64,000 nt of DNA from an uncultured Prevotellaceae bacterium (lineage in GTDB: Bacteria; Bacteroidota; Bacteroidia; Bacteroidales; Bacteroidaceae). The DNA lies in the NCBI GenBank assembly GCA_902778255.1, contig CACYXD010000003.1, positions 62,001-126,000 on the forward strand, written 5' to 3'. The notes under the pieces are model-generated. The model had not been told where the DNA came from. It searched no databases and saw nothing but the letters and a program-made list of their open reading frames with translations. Made by a program: the position numbers and the translations under genes. Below are positions 43,183 to 51,259 of the stretch, piece by piece (the first letter of the stretch is position 1; each line of letters opens with the position of its first letter).

Positions 43183-45120
43183 ATGATTACCAAGAATATT
43201 AAGAAATACATTGTTGCCGCCTGTTGTGTTGGTTGCGGCTGTGTCGCAACGCTCACTTCTTGTAGCGATATGCTAGAGACTGAGAGTTCGCGCCAGAATA
43301 TAGAGCCGACGATAGGTGATAAGACAGACTCAGTGTTCTATGCTTTCGGCATCTTGCAGGCTATGCAGGAACTGGCCGATCAGTATGTACTGCTGGGTGA
43401 GATGCGTGGTGACTTGGTGAAGACCACTTTCTATACTGACAATAACCTGCGCCAGTTAGCCGACTTCTCGGCCACGACGAAGAATAAGTACGACTCGGCT
43501 TATGTCTATTATCGCGTTATCAACAACTGCAACTATTACATAGCCCATTGCAATACCGAGCTCTATAATGGTTCTACAAATGTCATCATTGATAAGTATG
43601 TGGCAGCAAAGGCTATTCGTGCTTGGGCTTACCTGCAACTAGGACGTAACTATGACAAGGTGCCGTTCTTTACTGAACCGTTGACGATGATCTCACAGAT
43701 TGACCGTGGCTATCCGGAAATGGATCTGGCACAGATTGTGGCGGAGTTGGCTCCTGACCTAGAGCAATATACAGGTTATGGCACCCCTACTTTGGGATAT
43801 CCGGGTAATACACAGATAAGTGTTGGCTCGCCTAACTGGGAGAGCACTGCTAAGCAGTTCTTGCCGCGTCTTTGCTTTATTCCTGTGGATGTGGTACTCA
43901 GTGATATGTATCTTGAAGTAGGCAACTATGATCAGGCTGCCCGTCACTTGGTCACCTATTTCACACGTGTGGCAGGAGAGCCGACATCCAACTATCTGGC
44001 TCCTATGGCCTCGAAGAGTATTAGCAACGGCCGTTTCAGCGGTGCCGATGATGATCTTCCCGATCGTAGCGCTATTAGTGCGACTATCCCCACAACACCA
44101 GCTTGGAGCGGTCTGTTCTCGAGAAACAACATCAATGACATCGTTACTTATATTCCGATGGCCTCTTCGGCTCAGAACGGTAAGACCACTAACCTGCCAT
44201 TGTTCTTTGGATTCGACTATTATGCCACGCCGGAAGAAAAGCAGCGTAGTGGTGCACCCTATGTGGACGAGATACAGTTGTTGCCTTCTGATGCATTGAA
44301 TCTGTTGAGCGATTCTACGGATTATTATTATTATGCAGCCCATACCTCTCAGACGGATATGTTCGACAGTGTGCGTGTTGCCAAGGCAGGCGATATGCGT
44401 CTGCGCAGTATTATCCATCAGGAAGCCGATGGCGATACAGTGATACAGTGGATAGATAAGTACAAGTATGCCAACGTGATACTTTATCGCAATAGCACCC
44501 TTTGGTTGCGTCTGGCAGAGTGTTTGAACCGTTTGGGAATGCCTGATGCTGCATTTGCCATTCTCAAGGACGGTATCTGTGAACAGATGTTGTCGAAGTA
44601 TGCAGATGGTACCTACCAGATGGGTTACCTTACAGATGGGTCAAGAAAGAACCTGCAGACCGTCTATCCTCTGCTCACTAATGAGTTCTTAAAAAGTCTG
44701 CCCGCTGCAGGCTCCTATGGCATACATACCCACGGTGCTGGAAAGGCTGTCAGTGATTATCCTGGAACAAGTAATGTAACAGGCGGCTCTACTTACCATC
44801 CAGGCAAGTCGCTCTATCAATATGACCGTATCATCGGTATGAAGATGGCTGAGATTGCCAAGACCTATAGTGTGACGGTGGGTACTACCAAGCAGGATAC
44901 CATTAATGCTGTAGAGGACATCATTTGTGACGAGCTGGCACTGGAGGCCGCTTTCGAAGGCAACCGCTGGTATGACCTGAAGCGTATGGCTACCCATAAG
45001 AATAGTGATGCACTCTATGGAGCCAACTTCGGTGGTGTATGGCTGGCTCGTAAACTGGCCTACAAGAATCCGGTGGTGGATCTGACTGATAAGACCAATT
45101 GGTATCTGCCATTTAAGTAA
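43183..45120 (+). CDS. SusD-like glycan-binding lipoprotein (second)
   Basis: The 645-residue lipoprotein (signal with LTSC-SDMLETESS) is the lid of the second SusC. It shows the SusD helical core ('AAKAIRAWAYLQLGRNYDKVPFFTEPL', ~145-170), 'WLRLAECLNRLGMPDAAFAIL' (~445) and the C-terminal 'ICDELALEAAFEGNRWYDLKRMA' signature. The TTG at 43174 in the same frame is inside the tandem repeat, so ATG at 43183 is the start. It is the last gene of the seven-gene transport operon and is followed 27 bp later by a terminator. Confidence 0.93.
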   Translation: MITKNIKKYIVAACCVGCGCVATLTSCSDMLETESSRQNIEPTIGDKTDSVFYAFGILQAMQELADQYVLLGEMRGDLVKTTFYTDNNLRQLADFSATTKNKYDSAYVYYRVINNCNYYIAHCNTELYNGSTNVIIDKYVAAKAIRAWAYLQLGRNYDKVPFFTEPLTMISQIDRGYPEMDLAQIVAELAPDLEQYTGYGTPTLGYPGNTQISVGSPNWESTAKQFLPRLCFIPVDVVLSDMYLEVGNYDQAARHLVTYFTRVAGEPTSNYLAPMASKSISNGRFSGADDDLPDRSAISATIPTTPAWSGLFSRNNINDIVTYIPMASSAQNGKTTNLPLFFGFDYYATPEEKQRSGAPYVDEIQLLPSDALNLLSDSTDYYYYAAHTSQTDMFDSVRVAKAGDMRLRSIIHQEADGDTVIQWIDKYKYANVILYRNSTLWLRLAECLNRLGMPDAAFAILKDGICEQMLSKYADGTYQMGYLTDGSRKNLQTVYPLLTNEFLKSLPAAGSYGIHTHGAGKAVSDYPGTSNVTGGSTYHPGKSLYQYDRIIGMKMAEIAKTYSVTVGTTKQDTINAVEDIICDELALEAAFEGNRWYDLKRMATHKNSDALYGANFGGVWLARKLAYKNPVVDLTDKTNWYLPFK

Positions 45121-45147
45121 TCATTCGGAAAAAACTATAATTTTATG

Positions 45148-45182
45148 CGAAAGTCCTACAAATTGTGGGACTTTCGTTTTTT
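45148..45182 (+). terminator. Terminator of the SusCD operon
   Basis: CGAAAGTCC (45148-45156) pairs with GGACTTTCG (45168-45176) around an 11-nt loop and is followed by six T residues. Confidence 0.88.
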
Positions 45183-45199
45183 ATTTGCTGTATCTTTTG

Positions 45200-45207
45200 T
45201 AATTTTG
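45200..45207 (+). promoter_or_regulatory. -7 box for the GH115-esterase operon
   Basis: TAATTTTG lies 30 bp before the ATG at 45238. A convincing -33 box at the right distance is not clear because the terminator stem occupies that position. Confidence 0.5.
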
Positions 45208-45237
45208 TAGGCAAATACTAATCAATGAAACAATCAA

Positions 45238-47565
45238 ATGAGATTACGCGTTCTGTTCGTGACGTTGTTGTCGGTAGTGGCATTGGTTGCCAGTGCTGCC
45301 GATGTGGTGTGGTTTGATGGTCATCATCCTGTCACGTATCAAGTTGTGGGTAAGGTTGATCCCGTTGTGAAGATTGCCTTGCAGATGTTTGAAAGCGATA
45401 TACAGATGGTGACGGGTATGAAACCAGTCGCCTCAAAGTCAGCCACCATCCGTGTCGTACAGGGTAAGGGTAGCGATGATGGCTTCCGCATCAGCATCAA
45501 TGCCAAAAAGCAAATCGTAATAGAGGGTCATAATGGTCGCGGTGCGGCATACGGATTGTTGGAATTAAGCCGTATGGCAGGCGTGTCGCCCTGGGTATGG
45601 TGGGGTGATGTCATTCCTGAACGCAAGGTGCGTCTTAGTTTGCCTGACACGTTTTCTTATGAGCACGTCCCTTCTGTCGCTTATCGTGGCATCTTTATCA
45701 ATGATGAGGACTGGAGTCTGCGCAACTGGGCGTGGAAACATTACGAGAACAATGGTGTGTTTGGACAGATGGGGCCTAAGACCTATAAGGCCGTCTTCCA
45801 ACTGATGCTCCGCCTGCGTGCCAATACTATCTGGCCGGGGATGCATCCAGGAACACCAGGATTCTTCACCATTCCAGGTAATAAGGAGATGGCCGACTCG
45901 TGCGGCATTCTTATTGGTACGAGTCATTGCGAACCTTTGCTTAGAAATAACGTAGCTGAGTGGGATCACTCTGTGCGAGGTGCTTATAACTACATCACCA
46001 ATCGTGAGCAGGTACAGCAGTATTGGATAGAGCGCCTCCAACAGGTAAAAGGCTCAGAGGAGTTCTTTACCATCGGTATGCGTGGCATCCATGACGGTTC
46101 TATGGAGGGTGTGAAGACCAAGAAAGAGAAACTGGAAGGTCTTCAGCAAGTCATCGATGATCAGCGTGAACTCATCAAGAAATACTACCGTAAGGATGTG
46201 GAGAATGTGCCGCAGGTCTTTATTCCATATAAGGAAGTGCTTGAGATTATGGAGAGTGGACTGCAGGTGCCCGATGATGTCACGCTGATGTGGTGCGATG
46301 ACAACTATGGCTATATGACGCGCCTCTCAGATGAAGAACAGCAGAAGCGCAAGGGTGGGGGAGGCGTCTATTATCACCTCTCGTACTGGGGACGTCCACA
46401 CGATTACTTATGGCTCACTACCACCCAACCAGGACTTATCTATCACGAGATGCGTACGGCCTACGACCATAACTGCCGTAAGCTGTGGATCGTCAATGTG
46501 CATGATCCGAAGGTGGCTGCGTATGATTTGGAACTGTTTCTGGATTTGGCGTGGGATATAAAAAGCCTCTCCCCCGGCCCCTCCCTGAGAGGGAGGGGAG
46601 TGATTACACTCGAACAACATCTGGAAAAATGGCTTTGCACACAGTTTGGCGATGAGGCAGGAAAAAAACTGTTCCCTGCCATGAAAGAGTTCTACCGTCT
46701 GTGTGGTATCCGCAAACCAGAGTTCATGGGATGGACACAGGTGGAACTCGACAAGCAAAAGTATCCTGGAGGAAAGTCACATGTAACCGACATTGGACTG
46801 ACCCGCCAAGAAGCAGCAGAGCGGTTAGAGTCTTTTGGATGTTTGAAAGCTATTGTCGACAAATGTCGTTTGTTGCTTCGCCCTGAGTTATCTAATGCTT
46901 ATGAGGCTCATATCGCCTACCCTATCTATGCCGCTGCAGCCATGACGCGCAAAATCGTTTCTGATTCAGCAACAAGTCATCTTGCCTATGAAGAAATTGT
47001 CGCACTAACCCGTCGTTACAATGCGCTGGCCAATGGTAAATGGAAAGGGCTGATGGATGCTGCCCCACGCCAATTGCCCGTCTTTGAAGATATTTGTGGC
47101 CGATTGTATGACGATGAGCCTTTCGAGGGTGTCGCCTGCAATGCTGCCGAATATGATGCTGCCTCTAAAGGAAGCCAACCCATCCAGATGCTCGGTCATT
47201 CAATGAATGCTGTTGCCATTCCGAAGGGTGGCGAACTGACATTTACGTTTACCACAGAGCAAGAGGGAGATGCTACGCTCTTTACCGCCATGATACCCAC
47301 ACAGCCCAACGATAAGGGCGACCTGCGCTATCAGGTACAGATTGACAACGAAACTCCCGTTGTCATCTCACTCAAGGAGAAATACCGTTCTGAATTCTGG
47401 AAAGAGAGCGTGCTACGCGGTCAGGCTTTGAAGCAGACGTCGGTGATACTGTCCAAAGGTTCGCACACCCTGAAGGTAAAAGCCCTTGATGACCATATTA
47501 TCATGGATCAGTGGATGGTTGACTTCAAGAAGAATCGTAAGTTCTATGTGATTCCGGTGATTTAA
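45238..47565 (+). CDS. GH115 alpha-glucuronidase
   Basis: The 775-residue exported enzyme belongs to glycoside hydrolase family 115, which removes terminal or internal (4-O-methyl-)glucuronic acid from polymers such as glucuronoxylan. Signal peptide: LFVTLLSVVALVASA. Family features include 'IVIEGHNGRGAAYGLLELSRMAGVSPWVWWGDV' (~92-125), 'AYRGIFINDEDWSLRNWAWKH' (~143-165), 'LRLRANTIWPGMHPG' (~190-205), 'FFTIGMRGIHDGSMEG', 'LMWCDDNYGYMTRL' and 'VYYHLSYWGRPHDYLWL' (~380-395). Just after 'LFLDLAWD' (~435-442) the frame runs through a palindromic REP-like element that adds about a dozen residues (KSLSPGPSLRGRG). The C-terminal beta-domain is present, but the last domain of the longest family members is not. 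It leads an operon with two esterase genes. Confidence 0.92.
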   Translation: MRLRVLFVTLLSVVALVASAADVVWFDGHHPVTYQVVGKVDPVVKIALQMFESDIQMVTGMKPVASKSATIRVVQGKGSDDGFRISINAKKQIVIEGHNGRGAAYGLLELSRMAGVSPWVWWGDVIPERKVRLSLPDTFSYEHVPSVAYRGIFINDEDWSLRNWAWKHYENNGVFGQMGPKTYKAVFQLMLRLRANTIWPGMHPGTPGFFTIPGNKEMADSCGILIGTSHCEPLLRNNVAEWDHSVRGAYNYITNREQVQQYWIERLQQVKGSEEFFTIGMRGIHDGSMEGVKTKKEKLEGLQQVIDDQRELIKKYYRKDVENVPQVFIPYKEVLEIMESGLQVPDDVTLMWCDDNYGYMTRLSDEEQQKRKGGGGVYYHLSYWGRPHDYLWLTTTQPGLIYHEMRTAYDHNCRKLWIVNVHDPKVAAYDLELFLDLAWDIKSLSPGPSLRGRGVITLEQHLEKWLCTQFGDEAGKKLFPAMKEFYRLCGIRKPEFMGWTQVELDKQKYPGGKSHVTDIGLTRQEAAERLESFGCLKAIVDKCRLLLRPELSNAYEAHIAYPIYAAAAMTRKIVSDSATSHLAYEEIVALTRRYNALANGKWKGLMDAAPRQLPVFEDICGRLYDDEPFEGVACNAAEYDAASKGSQPIQMLGHSMNAVAIPKGGELTFTFTTEQEGDATLFTAMIPTQPNDKGDLRYQVQIDNETPVVISLKEKYRSEFWKESVLRGQALKQTSVILSKGSHTLKVKALDDHIIMDQWMVDFKKNRKFYVIPVI
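46567..46600. repeat. REP-like palindrome inside the GH115 coding sequence
   Basis: CTCTCCCCCGGCCCCTCCCT and its mirror form a hairpin: CCCCTCCCT (46578-46586) pairs with AGGGAGGGG (46590-46598) around GAG. The same element type, with CCCC(A/G)GCCCCTC..., occurs twice in GH97 at 60388-60485. Here it is read in frame. Confidence 0.85.
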
Positions 47566-47631
47566 CAAGAAGACAAGAAGACAAGGGAGACAAGAAAACA
47601 AGAAGACAAGAAAACAAGGGAGACAAGAAGA
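47566..47631 (+). repeat. Purine-rich 8-10 bp tandem repeat between GH115 and the esterase
   Basis: Units of AGACAAGAA/AGACAAGGG type fill the whole 66-bp gap from the GH115 stop to the next ATG at 47633. There is no hairpin or promoter box in it. Confidence 0.8.
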
Positions 47632-47632
47632 G

Positions 47633-50305
47633 ATGAAAAGGTTACTGTTTGGATTATTATTCATCATTGGCCACGTGTCGCTCAGTTTTGCACAGCAGAG
47701 TGCCAATGTAGTGTTTATTGGCAACAGCATCACCTACGGTGCATTGCATCAGCAACGCGACATGACGGCACCTCCGGTGCAGTGTGGGTTGTGGCTGTCG
47801 CAGCAGGAGGGGATAGACACTGTGTATATCAGCAACGGCGGTCGTTCGGGCCGAACGACGTATCATTTTCTGCCCAATGCCGCCGATGTCATTCCCGCTG
47901 GCGACAAGACATTCTTCAGCGACATCGTCAGTCGTGCGAACCAACTGGTAAAAGCACATCCGAATCTCCCCTTAGTGTTCAGCATCATGCTGGGCACCAA
48001 TGACTCCGTAGAGCGCAAGCACAATAGTCATACCACCCCCGACAACTACATCAACAACCTCTGCACCATCATCGACTCACTGCTCACGCTGTGGCCCGAT
48101 GCCCATGTGGTGCTCAACAAGCCTATCTGGTACTACCCCGAATACCAGACAAAGGGAGGTTCCATAGCTTCTAAGAAGAGTCTGAAACTCCTCAACACCT
48201 ATTACGACTGCTTTGCTATGGTGGTAGCACGTTGCAAGACCGGACTGGTACACATCGGTGACCACGATGCATATAGTTACTTCAAGAAAAACTATAAGAC
48301 CGACATTTTCGAAGAAAAAGACGCACGTGGCAAGTCATACTGGCTGCATCCCAATGAGCAGGGAGCCAAGAAACTGGCAGAATACTGGGGTAAGGCCATT
48401 CTGCCAGTCATCAACAAAGCCACGCCCTCACAAGCCACCTTTAGCAGGGAGGCTGGCAATCCCCGCAAGCAATATTTGGAGTTTATCGCCATGCCAAGCC
48501 ATGCCGACAGCCACTATAAAGTCGGCGAACAGGCTTCACTGCGTATCACTGCTCGCATCGGTGGTGTTCCCCTCCATGATGTAGCACTGCTATACAAAAC
48601 CGGAAAGGAGATGTTCCTGCCTGAGAAGTTCGAGTCTGTCAGCTTCAAGCATGGAGAGGTCGTTATTCCCATGGGCACTATGCAAGAGCCTGGCTTCCTG
48701 GCCTGCCAGTATGAGTTCTATGTCGATGGCAAGCGCTATGGCGACCTCGTAAAGGTAGGTTTTGCTCCAGAACAGATCCGCACACTCACGCCCCAGCCCG
48801 CTGACTTTGACAAGTTCTGGACAAAGGTGGTCAGTGAGGCACGTAAGGTCAATTTCGAGCCGGAATATTTCGATGTACCCAATGCGACTAACGATAAGTT
48901 GCTAACTCGTCTAGTCCGTTTACGAGTAGGCAAGAATAAGTGGCTTTATGGCATGCTCATCCAGCCTCGTGACGGCAAAAAGCACCCAGTCGTGCTATGT
49001 CCTCCCGGTGCCGGCAGCACCAAGGTCAATCCCGATGACTATTTTCCCCAAAATGGTATGATCTATCTGAAAATAGAGATTCACGACAACGACCCACGCA
49101 TTCCTGACGATGCATATAATGTCATGCGTCAAAAGAAATGCGACGGATATATATGCCGTGGCATGCAGTCGAAAGACACTTATTATTATAAGGATGTCTA
49201 TGTGGGCTGTGTCCGCGCCCTCGACTTCCTATGCTCGCTGCCAGAGTGGGATGGTCGCAATGCCATCGTAACTGGCGGTTCACAAGGTGGTGCCCTGACC
49301 ATTGTGACGGCAGCCCTCAACGAAAAGGCGACACTCTGCGTACCCTTTTACCCAGCCCTCTGTGACCTGCTGGGATTCCGTCATCAGCGTGCTGGTGGAT
49401 GGCCGAAGTTCTTCTCCGGATTTTATAAGGACGGGCGCATCGATATCGATACGCTCACTGCAGAGTCTACCTTGCAGTATTTCGATGTCGTCAACTTCGC
49501 CAGCCGTCTCAAAGTACCTACCTTTATGTCTTGGGGCTACAACGATGACACCTGTTCGCCGACTTCCGTATGGGCAGCATGGAACGCGATGACGTGTGAG
49601 AAGCAGTGCGACATCACGCCGTCCAGCGGTCACTGGCGCTTCCCATCCAGTCAGGCTAAATCACTGCGCTTCATCCAGACCCATCTTGACCGCCCCTCTT
49701 TGCAGGGCAAGAAGATTGGTGTCATCGGCGACAGTTACGTGCGCAATCATCGTGACCCTATAGAATATACCTGGCACTATAAGTTCGCTCAAAAATATGG
49801 TATGCAGTATTACAACTACGGCAAGAACGGCAACTGCATAGCCCTCGATCTGAAACAATGGGGAACGGGCATGTACAAACGCTATCAGGACATGAACGAT
49901 TCGCTGGACTATGTCGTCATCATCGCTGGACATAACGATGCCTCTGGCAATCGAATCGACTCTATCGGCATGCCGCTGTTCAAGGAGCGCTTAGGCATAC
50001 TGCTCAGTGGTCTGCGTACAAAATATCCTGAGGGAAAGATTCTCTTTATTACCCCATGGCGCTGTGAGAACTTCCAAGGTAGCATGCGCCAGCAGGTCAT
50101 CGAAGCCATCAAGGAGGTATGTGCCAAGTATGATGTTCCTGTATTCGATGCTTCACGCGACAGCAATATCGAGTCCGACAGCTTCGATTTCCGCCGTAAA
50201 TACTTCCAGGGCGGCAAGGGCACTGATACTGCTCACCTCAATGCCAAGGGTCACGACCTCTTCCTGCCTATGGTCGAAGAATTTATTTTACAGAATATAG
50301 AATAA
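47633..50305 (+). CDS. Three-domain exported esterase: SGNH - CE7/AXE1 - SGNH
   Basis: The 890-residue protein has a signal peptide (LLFGLLFIIGHVSLSFA) and three hydrolase-like domains. Domain 1 (~22-270) is SGNH: 'VVFIGNSITYG' (Ser ~32), 'SNGGRSGRTTYH', 'MLGTNDS' (~120), and a terminal 'YWLHPNEQG' in which the usual Asp three residues before His is Tyr. Domain 2 (~370-690) resembles the acetyl-xylan esterase AXE1/CE7 fold: 'RDGKKHPVVLCPPGAG', nucleophile elbow 'VTGGSQGGAL' (Ser ~550), 'MSWGYNDDTCSPTS' with the acid, and 'SSGHW' with the His. Domain 3 (~692-890) is a second SGNH: 'IGVIGDSYVRNH', 'IIAGHNDAS', and 'GTDTAHLNAKGH' with Asp and His. It should remove acetyl or other acyl groups from the polymer. 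The gene overlaps the next ATG by one base. Confidence 0.85.
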   Translation: MKRLLFGLLFIIGHVSLSFAQQSANVVFIGNSITYGALHQQRDMTAPPVQCGLWLSQQEGIDTVYISNGGRSGRTTYHFLPNAADVIPAGDKTFFSDIVSRANQLVKAHPNLPLVFSIMLGTNDSVERKHNSHTTPDNYINNLCTIIDSLLTLWPDAHVVLNKPIWYYPEYQTKGGSIASKKSLKLLNTYYDCFAMVVARCKTGLVHIGDHDAYSYFKKNYKTDIFEEKDARGKSYWLHPNEQGAKKLAEYWGKAILPVINKATPSQATFSREAGNPRKQYLEFIAMPSHADSHYKVGEQASLRITARIGGVPLHDVALLYKTGKEMFLPEKFESVSFKHGEVVIPMGTMQEPGFLACQYEFYVDGKRYGDLVKVGFAPEQIRTLTPQPADFDKFWTKVVSEARKVNFEPEYFDVPNATNDKLLTRLVRLRVGKNKWLYGMLIQPRDGKKHPVVLCPPGAGSTKVNPDDYFPQNGMIYLKIEIHDNDPRIPDDAYNVMRQKKCDGYICRGMQSKDTYYYKDVYVGCVRALDFLCSLPEWDGRNAIVTGGSQGGALTIVTAALNEKATLCVPFYPALCDLLGFRHQRAGGWPKFFSGFYKDGRIDIDTLTAESTLQYFDVVNFASRLKVPTFMSWGYNDDTCSPTSVWAAWNAMTCEKQCDITPSSGHWRFPSSQAKSLRFIQTHLDRPSLQGKKIGVIGDSYVRNHRDPIEYTWHYKFAQKYGMQYYNYGKNGNCIALDLKQWGTGMYKRYQDMNDSLDYVVIIAGHNDASGNRIDSIGMPLFKERLGILLSGLRTKYPEGKILFITPWRCENFQGSMRQQVIEAIKEVCAKYDVPVFDASRDSNIESDSFDFRRKYFQGGKGTDTAHLNAKGHDLFLPMVEEFILQNIE

Positions 50306-51168
50306 TGAGACGATTACTTTTTTTCTGCCTACTGCTCAGCGTTGTAGCTATTTGTCCAGCTAGTAAGCGCGTGCCCGTCATCCTTGTTGCAGGGCAGTCG
50401 AATGCGGACGGACGTGTGCCGATGGCCGACTTCCCCAAGGATGTTGTATACAGGTATTGTCAATGGAGCTATGGCAGCGGCGATTTTGAGACTGCCTCCG
50501 GACGTTTCACTCTTTTCTCGCCGCGTGTGGCAAAACCTAAGATAGAGCGAAGCTGGGGATTTGATGCCATCGTATATCACCTTTTAGAGCAACACTGGCA
50601 ACGGCCCTTCTATGTCATCAAGCAGACGATGGGTGGTACGGCTATCGACACAACCTGCACTAAGAGTACTCATGGTTGGTTTTGGAGCGTAGATGCCAAA
50701 GAAAAGTCGCTGCTGAAAGCTTTTGAACGACAAATTGACGACTGTTTCTCAGCCCTCAGCCCTCAGACACCAGACATCAAGTGTCTTATCTGGCATCAGG
50801 GAGAGAGTGACCTGAAAGCCGCCGACCATTATTATGACAACCTGAAGGCAGTCATTACCCATCTGCGCCAGCATCTGGTAGAGAAAACGGGCGATGCCCG
50901 TTACGTCTCACTGCCCGTCATCTGTGGCACCTTTGCCAAGGGAAGCCGTCAGGGCTCACCAAAAGTGGTGGAGGCTCTATACAGATTGCAAAGTGACGAT
51001 ATCAACTTCCATGTGGTTGATGCCAGTGACCTTAGTCTGCAACGCGACCAGTTGCATTTCGATGCCCAGGGTGCAATGACCTTGGGTGAGCGTGTATTCG
51101 AAAAGCTCACGAAGCACCCTCTCGATGTTTGGCCTGTCAACGACAAGATACAAAGATATCCGTTCTGA
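50305..51168 (+). CDS. SASA/CE6-type acetylesterase
   Basis: The 287-residue exported protein has a signal peptide (LLFFCLLLSVVAICPAS). It shows the sialate-O-acetylesterase/CE6 motifs 'VILVAGQSNADGR' (nucleophile Ser ~32), 'KQTMGGTAIDT', 'CLIWHQGESD' (~161-170) and 'RDQLHFDAQG' with Asp and His (~250). Family members deacetylate xylan or pectin oligosaccharides. It follows the three-domain esterase with a one-base overlap (TAATG), so it is translationally coupled. Length is normal. Confidence 0.88.
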   Translation: MRRLLFFCLLLSVVAICPASKRVPVILVAGQSNADGRVPMADFPKDVVYRYCQWSYGSGDFETASGRFTLFSPRVAKPKIERSWGFDAIVYHLLEQHWQRPFYVIKQTMGGTAIDTTCTKSTHGWFWSVDAKEKSLLKAFERQIDDCFSALSPQTPDIKCLIWHQGESDLKAADHYYDNLKAVITHLRQHLVEKTGDARYVSLPVICGTFAKGSRQGSPKVVEALYRLQSDDINFHVVDASDLSLQRDQLHFDAQGAMTLGERVFEKLTKHPLDVWPVNDKIQRYPF

Positions 51169-51202
51169 ACAATAATGCTATAAAACGTACAATTGTTACC
51201 TG

Positions 51203-51230
51203 TTTGTACTGCGGACAATACGTAATTTTG
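51203..51230 (+). promoter_or_regulatory. Promoter of the 51260 PL11 gene
   Basis: TTTG (51203-51206) and TAATTTTG (51223-51230) are spaced by 16 bp, 29 bp before the ATG. Confidence 0.7.
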
Positions 51231-51259
51231 CCCCAGAACTAATAAAAACTTGTAAAAAA

